Assembly: GCA_030824515.1 (NCBI GenBank)
Contig: JAVBXN010000008.1
Location: 124,001 to 188,000, forward strand
From: Pelobacter sp.
Lineage (GTDB): Bacteria > Desulfobacterota > Desulfuromonadia > Geobacterales > Pseudopelobacteraceae
Direction of reading: 5' to 3'
Length of the DNA stretch: 64,000 nucleotides
The position numbers were made by a program, and so were the translations under genes. Positions 42,804 through 52,785 of the stretch are shown here, in pieces (within the stretch, counting starts at the first letter, position 1; every line of letters starts with the position of its first letter). Below the pieces are notes generated by a model. The model made no database searches, was not told where the DNA came from, and saw nothing but the letters and a program-made list of their open reading frames with translations.

Positions 42804-43095
42804 TTAACCGCCGAGAAAAACGGATGCACGCCGAGAAAACCAGGACATACATCAAAAAAGTTGATCAACTTATGAGTTAAATCAGTATGTTGTTCAAGCT
42901 TTTGATTTCTCGCTTAGAAGCGCCTACTTCTGGCGGCGTGTATCGGCGTTCATCGGCGGTTAATAGCTTTTTCTAGACATAAAGAAGGAACGCGGAATCA
43001 GCCGGATATGAACGGATAAACGCGGATACTGGCAAAGAGACAAGTATCTTTAAAATCCGCGTAAAATCAGTCCCACCCACGTAAATCCGCGTTCC
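42804..43095. repeat. Two adjacent inverted-repeat elements between nuoI and the ankyrin gene
   Basis: Element one: TTAACCGCCGAGAAAAACGG-type sequence at 42804-42836 faces its inverted copy at 42934-42963 (CGGCGTGTATCGGCG...GGTTAA). Element two: GGAACGCGGA at 42987-42996 faces TCCGCGTTCC at 43086-43095, with internal ATCCGCG copies. No gene is inside. They fill the 335-base gap and look like MITE or REP-type dispersed repeats. Confidence 0.65.
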
Positions 43096-43118
43096 GTTAC
43101 CTTTCTACAATGAAATTA

Positions 43119-43541
43119 TCAAGCGTTGCCGTGCTTGGCCCGCTCTGCCTTTTTTAAGAGCGCCGACGCCAGCGGATGGCTGTTGTTCTCGGCATACAGG
43201 CTGGCGGTATTGCCGGCCGGAGTCTTGATGGACGGGTTGGCGCCGCCGTCGAGCAGCGCCTGGACCGTCTTGTTGCAGCCGTAGATCGCGGCAAACATCA
43301 GCGGGGTGTGTCCTTCGCGATCCGTGGCATCGACATCGGCGCCCTTTGTGATCAGCATGTTGACGATATCGGTGTGTCCGTTGGCCGCGGCATAGTGGAG
43401 GGCCGTCTTGCCCTTGTCACTGCAGGCGGTGATGTCGGCGCCACGATGCAAAAGGTCGTGGACAAAATCCTTGAGGCCCTCTTTGGATGCATTGATCAGC
43501 GGCGTGTGACCATGACGGTTCTTCGCATTCACGCTTTCCAT
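43119..43541 (-). CDS. Ankyrin-repeat protein
   Basis: 140 residues made almost wholly of four ankyrin repeats (GHTPLINASKEGLKDFVHDLL, GKTALHYAAANGHTDIVNML, GHTPLMFAAIYGCNKTVQAL, GNTASLYAENNSHPLASALL). There is no signal peptide, so it is probably a cytoplasmic protein-binding module. An AGAGAGGAG ribosome site precedes the ATG. It interrupts the nuoH-nuoI junction and has no known link with complex I. Confidence 0.9.
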   Translation of the reverse strand: MESVNAKNRHGHTPLINASKEGLKDFVHDLLHRGADITACSDKGKTALHYAAANGHTDIVNMLITKGADVDATDREGHTPLMFAAIYGCNKTVQALLDGGANPSIKTPAGNTASLYAENNSHPLASALLKKAERAKHGNA

Positions 43542-43593
43542 GTTCGACTCCTCTCTTTTTTAGGTTACATGATAGGACAGCACTGTCCGTGGA

Positions 43594-44592
43594 TTAGCGG
43601 GTTAAAACCAGCCACCAGCCGGTGGCAAGTATGTTTACCAGAGCAAGCGGCGTCAACAGTTTCCACCCCAGGTGCATCAGCTGGTCGTAGCGCAGCCGGG
43701 GCAGGGTGCCGCGCATCCAGATAAAGAAAAAGGCGAAGGCCAGCGTTTTCAGCGAAAACCAGATCACCGGCGGCAGCAGCGGCCCGTGCCAGCCACCCAG
43801 GAAGAAGGTGGTCGCCAGCCCCCCCAGCACGATGATGTTGATATATTCGCCGACGAAAAAAAGGCCGAAACGCATCCCGGAGTATTCGCTGTGGAAACCG
43901 GCCACCAGCTCTCCTTCCGCCTCGGGCAGATCAAAGGGAATCCGCTTGCATTCGGCGGTGATGCTGATCAGGAAGATGATGAAGGCCAGCGGCTGGTAGA
44001 CGATGAAAGGCATCGAAGCCTGGGCGGCGACGATATCGGTCAGGCTGAAGGAACGGGACAGCATGACCACCGGAACCAGCGACAGCCCCATCGACAGTTC
44101 GTAGGAGATCAGCTGGGCCAGGCCGCGGATGCCGCCCAGCAGCGAATATTTGGAGTTTGAGGCCCAGCCGCCGATGGCCACGCCATAGACTGCGATTGAG
44201 GAGAGCGCCAGGAAGAACAGCAGCCCCACATTCAGGTCGGCCACCACCAGCGGCAGCTGGCGTCCGGCAATTGTCAGCGGTGCTCCGAAAGGGATTACGG
44301 CAAAGATCAGAATGGCGGGGATGGCGGCCATGGCCGGCGCCAGGTAGAACAGCCACCGGTCGGCGGCGGCCGGCACGAAGTCTTCCTTGGTGAGGAGTTT
44401 GATCAGGTCCGCCAGCGGCTGCAGCAGACCGAAGGGGCCGACGCGGTTCGGCCCTTTTCGATCCTGGACCCAGGCCAGGATCTTTCGCTCGGCAAACACC
44501 AGATAGGCGGCCAGGGTCAGGATAACGAAAAAAACCATCCCCAGCTTGGCCGCGAACAGCGCTATGTCCAGAGAGAATGCCGTCATTTCCAC
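43594..44592 (-). CDS. nuoH: NADH-quinone oxidoreductase subunit H
   Basis: 332 residues, normal size. Eight membrane helices with the conserved quinone-site segments ERKILAWVQDRKGPNRVGPFGLLQPLADLIKL and FDLPEAEGELVAGFHSEYSGMRF. This subunit links the quinone chamber to the membrane arm. It is the first nuo gene here; nuoA-G are not upstream (gspF is), so this is a partial or second complex I cluster. Confidence 0.95.
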   Translation of the reverse strand: MEMTAFSLDIALFAAKLGMVFFVILTLAAYLVFAERKILAWVQDRKGPNRVGPFGLLQPLADLIKLLTKEDFVPAAADRWLFYLAPAMAAIPAILIFAVIPFGAPLTIAGRQLPLVVADLNVGLLFFLALSSIAVYGVAIGGWASNSKYSLLGGIRGLAQLISYELSMGLSLVPVVMLSRSFSLTDIVAAQASMPFIVYQPLAFIIFLISITAECKRIPFDLPEAEGELVAGFHSEYSGMRFGLFFVGEYINIIVLGGLATTFFLGGWHGPLLPPVIWFSLKTLAFAFFFIWMRGTLPRLRYDQLMHLGWKLLTPLALVNILATGWWLVLTR

Positions 44593-44747
44593 CTATAAGT
44601 GCTGCTGTGGGAGGGATACCGGCGTGACGTAAACCGTATACCACAAAAGCGGGGCAAACGCTACCGGCTAAAACGACCGGATCAAAAGATTGAAAGATTG
44701 TTTTGGGATGTGGCCGAAGATTATCAGGAGGGGCATTAATGTTAAAG

Positions 44748-45959
44748 TTATTTTATCAGCTGATTCATCTCGAAGATCGGCAGTAGCACCGCCAGCACGA
44801 CAATCCCGACCGCCAGACCCATGGCCAACACCAGCAGCGGCTCCATCAGCCCCATCAGCCGCTGCAGGCGGGCGCCGAACTCGCGTTCGTAGGCGACACC
44901 GGCCTTGACCAGCATCTCCTCCAGGTTGCCCCCCTTTTCTCCGACACCGGCCAGGTGCACCAGCAGCGGTGGGAACAGCGGACTCTTTTTCAGGCTGGCG
45001 GAGAGGCTGCCACCCTGGGCCACCTCTTCCATCACCTCCCGCAGGAAGGAGCGGTAGACCCGGTTGACCAGCACTTCGCCGGTTATCTCCAGCGCGCGCA
45101 TGATCGGTACACCGCTGGAGAGCAGCAACCCCAGCACACGGGCGAAACGGGACAGTATCAGCCGTTGCAGCATACCACCCGCCACCGGCAGCCTGAGCAA
45201 CATTGCATCGCGTTTCATACGCAGGTTGTCGCGCAGCATCGCCTTGCGGTAGAGTGGCACCGAGGCGATCATCAGGCCGGCCGGAATCCACCACCAGCCG
45301 CGCAGGAAATGGCTGACCTTGATCAGCATGATCGTGATCAGCGGCAGGGCGGCCTTGCTGTCTTCGAAGATGACCACGATCTTGGGGATCACGACCGTCA
45401 ACAGGAAGATCATCACGCCGCCCCCCACCAGCACCATCAGGATCGGGTAGGCCATGGCTGATGTGACCTTGCTGCGCACCTGCTCCTGCTCTTCCAGGAA
45501 ATCGGCCAGACGCTCCAGCACCGCATCCAGGGCTCCGCCGGCCTCGCCGGCCGCAACCATGCTGACATAGCTCTCGCCGAAGATGGACGGCTCGGCCGCC
45601 AGCGCCCGCGAGAGAGAAGCCCCCTCGGCGATTCTCTCCTTGACCCGCACCAGCGCCTTGCGCAAGGGGCCGTTTTCCTCCTGCTCGCAGAGCGAGCCCA
45701 TCGCTTCGAACAGCGGAACCGAGGAAACCGTCAGCGTTGCCAGGCGGCGCGTGAGCAGCGACAGGTCGGCGGCGGAAACACCTCGCCGGAACGAGAAACT
45801 TCTGGGAGTGTCTTTGAGGCCGCCCTCTTCCACCACCTCGCGGGCCATGAGCCCCTTGAGTTTCAGCTGCTGCATCGCCTGGCGCTCGGAATCGGCCTCG
45901 ATACTTCCGGAGACCGAAGAGCCGGCTGAGTTGTAGGCCTTATAACGGAACGTCGGCAT
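44748..45959 (-). CDS. gspF: Type II secretion inner-membrane platform protein F
   Basis: 403 residues. GspF/PilC fold: an N-terminal cytoplasmic domain, then repeated GspF domains (LSLLTRRLATLTVSSVPLFEAM and ILSRFARVLGLLLSSGVPIMRALE) with three membrane segments, the last near the C-terminus (MEPLLVLAMGLAVGIVVLAVLLPIF). It overlaps gspE by 20 bases. It is the last gene of the gsp run; pseudopilin genes (gspG onward) are not in the window. Confidence 0.95.
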   Translation of the reverse strand: MPTFRYKAYNSAGSSVSGSIEADSERQAMQQLKLKGLMAREVVEEGGLKDTPRSFSFRRGVSAADLSLLTRRLATLTVSSVPLFEAMGSLCEQEENGPLRKALVRVKERIAEGASLSRALAAEPSIFGESYVSMVAAGEAGGALDAVLERLADFLEEQEQVRSKVTSAMAYPILMVLVGGGVMIFLLTVVIPKIVVIFEDSKAALPLITIMLIKVSHFLRGWWWIPAGLMIASVPLYRKAMLRDNLRMKRDAMLLRLPVAGGMLQRLILSRFARVLGLLLSSGVPIMRALEITGEVLVNRVYRSFLREVMEEVAQGGSLSASLKKSPLFPPLLVHLAGVGEKGGNLEEMLVKAGVAYEREFGARLQRLMGLMEPLLVLAMGLAVGIVVLAVLLPIFEMNQLIK

Positions 45960-47511
45960 AATCGTCCTGGGTTACGCGCAGCACCTCTTCGATGGTGGTA
46001 ATCCCGGCCGCCGCCCTGGCCAGTCCGTCATCGCGCAGGGTCTTCATGCCTCGGGCAACGGCGTATTCCTTGATCTCGCCGGAATGGCAGCGCCGGATGA
46101 TCATCGAGCAGAGTTCCTGGTCGATCGGCAGAATTTCATAGATGGCGGTACGCCCCAGCGTCCCCAGGCCGAAGCAGCGGTCGCAGCCCTTACCGCGGTA
46201 CAGTTTCTCCGGCAGCGTCACACCGGCAAACTCCTCAAGCGGTCGGTACTCCTCGCGGCAGTGGGGGCAGATCACCCGCACCAGCCGCTGGGCCACCACG
46301 GCGGACAGAGAGGAAGCGATCATGAACGGCTCGATGCCCATGTCCACCAGGCGGGTCACGGCGGTGGCGGCATCGTTGGTGTGCAGCGTGGAGAGCACCA
46401 GGTGCCCGGTCAGACTGGCCTGGATCGCGATCTCGGCCGTCTCGGCGTCGCGAATCTCGCCGACCATGATGATATCCGGGTCCTGGCGCAGGATCGATCT
46501 CAGGCCGCTGGCAAAGGTCAGGTCGATCTTGGGGTTGACCTGGATCTGGCCGATGCCCCTGATCTGGTATTCGATCGGATCCTCGATGGTGATGATGTTC
46601 TTCTCGCTGGAGTTGACCCGGTTCAGCGCGGCGTACAGCGTGGTGGACTTGCCGCTGCCGGTCGGGCCGGTCACCAGGATGATGCCGCTGGTGCGGGTCA
46701 GCATCCGCTCCAGGGTACGCACGCCAAGCTCTCCCAGGCCGATGTCGGCCAGCGACAGGATGCCCTTCTTCTTGTCCAGAAGACGCAAAACAGCCCGTTC
46801 GCCGTAGAAGGTCGGGATGATCGAGACACGGATGTCCACATCGCGGCCGGCCACGATCACGCGGATGCGTCCATCCTGCGGCAGCCGCTTTTCGGCGATG
46901 TTGAGACCGGCCATGATCTTGACGCGGGAGACCAGCGCGTCCTGGATGATCTTGGGGGGTGAAAGCTTTTCGTAGAGGATGCCGTCAATGCGGAAACGCA
47001 CCAGCAGGTCGCGCTCGTACGGTTCGATATGGACGTCGCTGACCCGTTCCTTGACCGCCTCGGACAGGATCGAGTTGAGCAGCCTGATCACCGGCGCTTC
47101 GTCGGTCAGGTCCAGCAGGTCCTGCGGTTGCCCCAGTTCGGTGGCGATGGTGGAGAGGTCCTCCCCCTCCAGCTCCTGCAGCACCTCGCGGGCCGTACCG
47201 GAGACGCCGGAATAGACATGGTTGATCAGGTCGGCCAATACGGAAGACGGCATCAGCACTGCCTCGACCGGCTTGCCGAACAGCATGCGCAGTTCGTCCA
47301 GCAGCAGCAGTCCGCCGGCGCCGGAGATGGCAATCCTTACGGTTCCGTCCAGTTCACTCAGAGGCAGGATCGAGTTGGAACGGGCGAATGTCAGCGGGAC
47401 ACGGCTCAGCAGCGCGGAATCGACCTGGTCATGGCGTATCTCGCCCTGAACGGCTATTCCCAGCTTTGCCGCCAACGCCTCCAGCTCTTCCGGGGTGGAA
47501 ACGGCGCTCAT
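45940..47511 (-). CDS. gspE: Type II secretion ATPase E
   Basis: 523 residues. Secretion ATPase with an N-terminal N1E-type domain, DLLVRFRIDGILYEKL, Walker A GPTGSGKSTTLYA, an Asp box (IITIEDPIEYQ), Walker B (DIIMVGEIRDAETAEIA) and a C-terminal zinc site (CPHCREEYRP...GKGCDRCFGLG). It powers pseudopilus assembly. The ATG overlaps the gspD stop by 4 bases. Confidence 0.96.
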   Translation of the reverse strand: MSAVSTPEELEALAAKLGIAVQGEIRHDQVDSALLSRVPLTFARSNSILPLSELDGTVRIAISGAGGLLLLDELRMLFGKPVEAVLMPSSVLADLINHVYSGVSGTAREVLQELEGEDLSTIATELGQPQDLLDLTDEAPVIRLLNSILSEAVKERVSDVHIEPYERDLLVRFRIDGILYEKLSPPKIIQDALVSRVKIMAGLNIAEKRLPQDGRIRVIVAGRDVDIRVSIIPTFYGERAVLRLLDKKKGILSLADIGLGELGVRTLERMLTRTSGIILVTGPTGSGKSTTLYAALNRVNSSEKNIITIEDPIEYQIRGIGQIQVNPKIDLTFASGLRSILRQDPDIIMVGEIRDAETAEIAIQASLTGHLVLSTLHTNDAATAVTRLVDMGIEPFMIASSLSAVVAQRLVRVICPHCREEYRPLEEFAGVTLPEKLYRGKGCDRCFGLGTLGRTAIYEILPIDQELCSMIIRRCHSGEIKEYAVARGMKTLRDDGLARAAAGITTIEEVLRVTQDDYADVPL

Positions 47512-49409
47512 TTGCCGGAAATCTCCTTTTGCACATCCACCGGTTCTGTTTTTTTGGCAGAGTCGCCAAATTTGGAACGCTGCTCATCGGAAACAGTCAT
47601 CAGGTCAGCCGCGTCCCGGACGATACGAGGCGTCAGCAGGATCATCAGATTGGTCTTCTTGCGGGTCTTGGTCTTGGTCTTGAACAGCCACCCCAGGCCG
47701 GGTATGTCCCCCAGAAAGGGCACCTTCTGGATGGTTTCGTCCTCGGTGTCCTGGATCAGACCGCCGATCACGACCGTTTCCTTGTCCTTGACCACAACGC
47801 TGGTCTTGGCCGAGCGTTTGGTGGTGATCAGGTCGATGGCCTGCCCCTTGCTGTCCTTGACCGCTGAAATCTCCTGGTTGATATCCAGGCGGATGTAGTC
47901 CCCCTCGCTGACCTGGGGCTTGATCTTGAGGTTGATGCCGATATCCTTGCGCTCGACCGAGGTGGTGGTTCCGATCGAACTCTGGGTAGCCGAACCCTGG
48001 AAAGGAACGTTCTCACCCACGTTAATCTCGGCCTCCTTGTTATCAGAAGTCAGGATATTGGGGGTCGAGAGGATGTTCACCAGTCCGTTCTTATCGAGCG
48101 CCTTCAGCACCGAGGTCAGATTGACGGGACTGGCGGTAACATCGGGAGTCAGCGTCCCGCCCTGGGTGAGGATGCTGCCGATGGTTCCCAGGGTTCCAAG
48201 CGGATCGTACAGTCCGGCCACGGTCAGGTACTTGTTGAGCACACCGCCGCCAAGCACTCCGGTCTGCATGCCCAGTTCCCTGGACTTGTCCAGTGACACC
48301 TCGGCGATCAGCACCTGCACGAAAACCTGCTTGCTGCGCCGGTCCAGCTTCTTGATCACCTGGGCCAGGTTATTGTAATCGTTGGGAGAAGCCATGATCA
48401 CCAGGGAATTGGAGGCTTTATCGGCGGTGATGGTGATCTTGCCGCTTTCAAAGGGCGATATTTGGGGAGCGGCGGCGCCGGGCTGGCCGGGCGCCGTGGT
48501 TGCCTGGGCGCTGATGCCCTTGACCACGCCGTCCAGCACCTTGGCCATCTCGGTGGCATCGGTATTTTCCAGGTAATAGACGTTGACCTTGCTGCTGGCC
48601 TCGGGCGGGGCCACATCCAGTTTGGACGCCAGCTCGCGAACCGCCTTCTTGGTGCTCTCGTTGCCGAACACCAGCAGCGCGTTCAGTCGCTGGTCCGCCA
48701 GCACACTACCCGTGCCACCGCCGCCGGTGGTGGCCGGCTGCCCGGCCGGTTTGCCATCGGAACCGCTCAGCCACTGGCGAACGGTGGTGGCGACGCTTTC
48801 GGCAGAGGCGTTTTTCAGATAGATGATCTCCAGCCCTTCCCGGGTGCGCTCGGTATCGATGGTCTGCAATATGCCGTGCAGTTTGCGGATGTTGAGCGAG
48901 GAATCCACCATCAGGATCAGATTGCCGGGGCCGAAGGCCGAGATGTGGCCGTCCTTGGAAACCATCGGCTGCAGGAAAGTCAGCGCCTCCTGGGCCGAGA
49001 TGTTCTCCAGCTTGGTCACCTGGGCCACGTAACTCTCGTTGACCGGCAGAGCCTGGCCTGACGGAAGCAGGGTAAACCCGGATTGCCTGGCGCTGGCGGA
49101 AGGCACTATCTTGGCGACCTTGCCGCTCTGCACCACGGTGAAACCCTTCAGTTCCAGCACCGAGACAAAAACGTTATAGGCTTCTTCGATCGAGAGCTTG
49201 GAAGGGGAATAGACCGAAATCTTGCCCTTGACCCGGTCATCCAGAATGAAGTTCTTGCCGGTCAGGTCGCTGATGAATTTCACCATGGTGGAGATGTCCA
49301 CCTCGTTGAAATTCAGCACGACCCCTTTGCCGGCCGCCAGAGCCGGAGAAGCACAGAGAGTCACCACCAGCAGCAGGGAACAGAGGTTACGTATCAGGTA
49401 TCGTATCAA
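47508..49409 (-). CDS. gspD: Type II secretion outer-membrane secretin D
   Basis: 633 residues with a signal peptide (LRNLCSLLLVVTLCASPALA). Four N domains (N0 starts GVVLNFNEVDISTMVKFISDLTG), a Gly/Thr-rich linker near residue 225, and the C-terminal secretin beta domain (VFVQVLIAEVSLDKSRELG, NILSTPNILTSDNKEAEINVGENVPF, VVIGGLIQDTEDE). It forms the outer-membrane pore. It lies between gspC and gspE. Confidence 0.96.
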   Translation of the reverse strand: MIRYLIRNLCSLLLVVTLCASPALAAGKGVVLNFNEVDISTMVKFISDLTGKNFILDDRVKGKISVYSPSKLSIEEAYNVFVSVLELKGFTVVQSGKVAKIVPSASARQSGFTLLPSGQALPVNESYVAQVTKLENISAQEALTFLQPMVSKDGHISAFGPGNLILMVDSSLNIRKLHGILQTIDTERTREGLEIIYLKNASAESVATTVRQWLSGSDGKPAGQPATTGGGGTGSVLADQRLNALLVFGNESTKKAVRELASKLDVAPPEASSKVNVYYLENTDATEMAKVLDGVVKGISAQATTAPGQPGAAAPQISPFESGKITITADKASNSLVIMASPNDYNNLAQVIKKLDRRSKQVFVQVLIAEVSLDKSRELGMQTGVLGGGVLNKYLTVAGLYDPLGTLGTIGSILTQGGTLTPDVTASPVNLTSVLKALDKNGLVNILSTPNILTSDNKEAEINVGENVPFQGSATQSSIGTTTSVERKDIGINLKIKPQVSEGDYIRLDINQEISAVKDSKGQAIDLITTKRSAKTSVVVKDKETVVIGGLIQDTEDETIQKVPFLGDIPGLGWLFKTKTKTRKKTNLMILLTPRIVRDAADLMTVSDEQRSKFGDSAKKTEPVDVQKEISGK

Positions 49410-49422
49410 ACCAGCCTCCGAA

Positions 49423-50301
49423 TCAGCGTATATCGTAGTTGAAAGTCACCGGCTGCCCGTCCCTGACCAGATCCAGCTTGAGCCGGCTTTGCCCCTTGAG
49501 GGCGATAAATGATTGCAGCGCCTTGTCGGGAGAGTCCATCGGCAGGTCATTCAGCCGGAGGATCACATCCCCGTTCTTGATGCCGATCATCGAGAACACG
49601 CCGTTCGGCTTGACCTCCGTAGCACGGAAGCCCTCGACCTTGCCGTCCTTCTGGCTGGGAAGCAGCCTGGCATCGGTCATGGCCTGGGCCGGGTTGTCCA
49701 GCGCGGCGTTGAGCGCCCGCTGATCGATCATGTAGCTGCCCGCCCCCTGCTGCGACACCGCTGTCACACCGCTCGCCGCGCCAGGCTGCGCCTGGGGAGC
49801 GGCCGCGGGCGGCGGAGTCATGGGCGTCAGCAGCTCGACCTTCCTGTTATTGATTATGATATGGGCCTTTTCCCTGCTCACGTCAGCCAACCGTCCGGCG
49901 TCGAAGACCATGTCTCCCAGACGGAACACCCGTTCCTCCTGCTTGGTCATATGCCGCACCAGCGCAAATGTCTCGCGGAAGGAACCGACCGCCGTTCCCA
50001 GCAGCATCAGCTCGGCCGGGGCCGTAACCGGAGCTGCCTGTGCTGCCGAGGTAGCGTTGGTAACCGGCGTCAGTTGCCCCTGGGACATGCGGCCGAACAG
50101 ACCGCTCGTCAGAATCGGCGCATAGTAGGACAGGTCCTCGGTGCGGGACACCACCGGGTGGGGAGCAACAGCCTCTTTCCCGGACTTGCCTAGGAACGAG
50201 TTTCCAAGACGCGAAGAAAGACGCTCGGATGTGATTCCGGCCGCCAGTGCGATTAAGGCGATACCTAAAAGGCAGTTTATGATGTTCAGGGCACGTGACA
50301 T
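49423..50301 (-). CDS. gspC: Type II secretion protein C with PDZ domain
   Basis: 292 residues. An N-terminal membrane segment (IINCLLGIALIALAAGI) is followed by a homology-region domain (PAELMLLGTAVGSFRETFALV...VFRLGDMVFDAG). An Ala/Pro/Gln linker then leads to a C-terminal PDZ domain (VKPNGVFSMIGIKNGDVILRLN). GspC connects the inner platform to the secretin and may choose substrates. It is the first gsp gene, 33 bases after dapF. Confidence 0.9.
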   Translation of the reverse strand: MSRALNIINCLLGIALIALAAGITSERLSSRLGNSFLGKSGKEAVAPHPVVSRTEDLSYYAPILTSGLFGRMSQGQLTPVTNATSAAQAAPVTAPAELMLLGTAVGSFRETFALVRHMTKQEERVFRLGDMVFDAGRLADVSREKAHIIINNRKVELLTPMTPPPAAAPQAQPGAASGVTAVSQQGAGSYMIDQRALNAALDNPAQAMTDARLLPSQKDGKVEGFRATEVKPNGVFSMIGIKNGDVILRLNDLPMDSPDKALQSFIALKGQSRLKLDLVRDGQPVTFNYDIR

Positions 50302-50334
50302 GGAACCTGCTGATGACAGAATTGAGTTTGTAGC

Positions 50335-51171
50335 TTACAGCCTTATTTCTCCATTGAAAACCTCGACCGCCGGACCGGTCATATAGATGTTGCCATCCTC
50401 GGCCCACTCCATTTCGAGGTCGCCACCGGAGAGGTGGTTGAGGATTTTCTTCTCGGTCAGACCATTCAGCACGCAGGCGGCGGTAACCGCGCTGGAACCG
50501 GTGCCGCAGGCCAGGGTTTCGCCGGCGCCGCGCTCCCAGGTGCGCTGACGGATCTCGGTGCGGGAAATGATCTGGATGAACTCGACATTGGTACGACGCG
50601 GGAACAGCGGGTTGTTCTCGATCAGCGGACCATAGGTGGCTACAGGGAAATTTTCAACATCATCGACAAAGATGACGCAGTGCGGGTTGCCCATCGAGGC
50701 GCAGGTGATCTTGAAAGTGCGATCCAGCACGGCAAGTTCTTCAGATACCACCTGAGCGGCGGGATCACCGGTCATTGGAATTTCACCACGGGTAAGCCTG
50801 GGCGGTCCCATGTTGACGCGCACTTTTTCGACTTTGCCATCGTCGCCGGTGAAGAGCTGCAGAGTCAGGATGCCGGCGCCGGTTTCGGCGGTGATTTCAT
50901 TTTTTGAAACGATGCCATGGTCAAAGGCGTATTTTGCAACGCAGCGGATGCCGTTGCCGCACATCTCCGATTCGGAACCGTCCGAGTTGAACATCCGCAT
51001 GCGTACATCGGCAACAGCCGAAGGCATGATCAGAATCAGCCCGTCCGAACCGATGCCGAAGTTGCGATTTGAAACCTGTATCGCGGTCTGTTGCGGATTT
51101 TCGACGGTTTCATCAAAACAGTTCACGTAGACGTAGTCGTTGCCGGCACCCTGCATCTTGGTAAATTTCAT
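50335..51171 (-). CDS. dapF: Diaminopimelate epimerase
   Basis: 278 residues. It converts LL- to meso-diaminopimelate for lysine and peptidoglycan. The two catalytic cysteines are visible in [15 protein letters not shown] and [13 protein letters not shown]. The N-terminus [16 protein letters not shown] is standard. It is upstream of and on the same strand as the gsp genes, probably one transcript. An AGGGG ribosome site precedes the ATG. Confidence 0.97.
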   Translation of the reverse strand: MKFTKMQGAGNDYVYVNCFDETVENPQQTAIQVSNRNFGIGSDGLILIMPSAVADVRMRMFNSDGSESEMCGNGIRCVAKYAFDHGIVSKNEITAETGAGILTLQLFTGDDGKVEKVRVNMGPPRLTRGEIPMTGDPAAQVVSEELAVLDRTFKITCASMGNPHCVIFVDDVENFPVATYGPLIENNPLFPRRTNVEFIQIISRTEIRQRTWERGAGETLACGTGSSAVTAACVLNGLTEKKILNHLSGGDLEMEWAEDGNIYMTGPAVEVFNGEIRL

Positions 51172-51221
51172 CGTTAACTATCCCCTTGTTCGATAATAAT
51201 TAATTCTGCAACATAGCAAAA

Positions 51222-51249
51222 TTGACACGTATCAACAAGCAGATAAATC
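51222..51249 (+). promoter_or_regulatory. Possible promoter of the Nramp gene
   Basis: TTGACA (51222-51227), 16-base spacer, TAAATC (51244-51249), about 100 bases before the ATG. Two dyads follow in the leader: GATAGC..GCTATC (about 51267-51287) and CCGGAG..CTCCGG (about 51293-51314). They could be a metal-regulator operator or RNA stems; this is not established. Confidence 0.45.
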
Positions 51250-51345
51250 GTGCAACACTGTTCACGATAGCGGCGTAATTGCTATCTTGCCCCGGAGCGG
51301 ATATACTCTCCGGAATTTCATCCATCCTTTCACGGAAAACAAAGC

Positions 51346-52602
51346 ATGAACTGGCTCTCCCACATCGGCAAACAGGCCTCGCGCCTGGCATCACTGGAGC
51401 TGTTCCGCTACATCGGCCCCGGTTTCTTCGTCACTGTAGGCTTTATTGATCCGGGCAACTGGGTCACCAACGTGGCAGCCGGCTCGCAGTTCGGCTACAA
51501 GCTGCTGTGGGTGGTGACGCTCTCTACGATCATCCTGATCATCGTCCAGCATAACGCCGCCCACCTCGGCATCGTCACCGGCCTGTGCCTGTCCGAAGCC
51601 GCCTCCAAATTCTTCAGGCCCTGGCTGCGCTTCCTGATGCTGGGGAGCGCAATGATGGCCTGCGTCTCGACCGCGCTGGCCGAGCTGTTGGGGGCCGCCA
51701 TCGGCCTCAACATGCTGACCGGGCTCCCGCTGATCGCCGGAGCCATCCTGTCGGCCGTCTTCTCGGCCTGGATGCTCTTTTCAAAAAACTACCAACGTCT
51801 CGAAAAGTGGATCATGGGTTTTGTCTCGCTGATCGGATTGGCCTTCATGTTTGAAATCTGGCTGGCCGACGTTTCCTGGACACAGACCCTGGCCGGCTGG
51901 GTGACGCCCGCTTTTCCGGTCGGGGCGCTACCGGTGATCATGGGCGTGCTGGGCGCGGTGGTGATGCCGCACAACATCTTCCTGCATTCGGAAGTGATCC
52001 AGAGCCGCCAGTGGAACGCACAGGGGGACGATGTTATCCGCAAGCAGCTCAAATACGAGTTTCTGGACACCTTGACCGGAATGGGCGCTGGATGGGCCAT
52101 CAACAGCGCGATGATTATCATGGCCGCGGCGGTTTTCTTCAAAAACGGCGTCGTGGTGACCGAACTGCCCCAGGTCACGCTTACGCTTGCGCCGATCTTC
52201 GGCAAGCTGTCCGCCACGGTCTTCGCGCTGGGACTGCTCTTCGCCGGGCTTTCGTCGTCCGTAACCGCCGCCATGGCCGGCGGCAGCGTCTTCGCCGGTA
52301 TTTTCATAGAACCGTTCGACATCAACGATCCCCATTCCCGTGTCGGCCTCACAATCACGCTGGTGGGGGCACTGGCCGTGATCATGATGCTCTCCAACCC
52401 CTTTAACGGCATCCTCTGGAGCCAGATCGTGCTCTCGCTCCAACTCCCCCTGACCATCATCCCGCTGATCCTTCTGACTTCGTCGAAAAAGGTAATGGGC
52501 GACTACGCCAACAGGCGTTTCGGCGCAACCATACTCTGGATCGTGGGACTGATCGTCATATTCCTGAACCTGGCCCTGCTGAAGGACATCCTGCTGGGTT
52601 GA
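51346..52602 (+). CDS. Nramp-family divalent metal transporter
   Basis: 418 residues with about 11 membrane segments. The metal-binding DPGN motif is in FIDPGNWVTNVAAGSQFGY, and the second motif MPH is in AVVMPHNIFLHSEV. These are the two signatures for Mn2+/Fe2+ import driven by protons. The start ATG gives a cytoplasmic N-terminus of about 25 residues. A single gene, divergent from dapF. Confidence 0.92.
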   Translation: MNWLSHIGKQASRLASLELFRYIGPGFFVTVGFIDPGNWVTNVAAGSQFGYKLLWVVTLSTIILIIVQHNAAHLGIVTGLCLSEAASKFFRPWLRFLMLGSAMMACVSTALAELLGAAIGLNMLTGLPLIAGAILSAVFSAWMLFSKNYQRLEKWIMGFVSLIGLAFMFEIWLADVSWTQTLAGWVTPAFPVGALPVIMGVLGAVVMPHNIFLHSEVIQSRQWNAQGDDVIRKQLKYEFLDTLTGMGAGWAINSAMIIMAAAVFFKNGVVVTELPQVTLTLAPIFGKLSATVFALGLLFAGLSSSVTAAMAGGSVFAGIFIEPFDINDPHSRVGLTITLVGALAVIMMLSNPFNGILWSQIVLSLQLPLTIIPLILLTSSKKVMGDYANRRFGATILWIVGLIVIFLNLALLKDILLG

Positions 52603-52785
52603 ACCGGCGCGGCTACGGATAACCCGAACCATCCCAAAATAAAACACCGTATAATTTCTGCTGCACTTTGCCTATCGTTCTGCTAGTATACACAGCAACA
52701 ACAGGATATAGCAGGTCTTTAACCACCTCTTTATTAATTAATCACCAAAAAGCGGACAAACCGGAAAAGCCAGCGGGGTACCAGC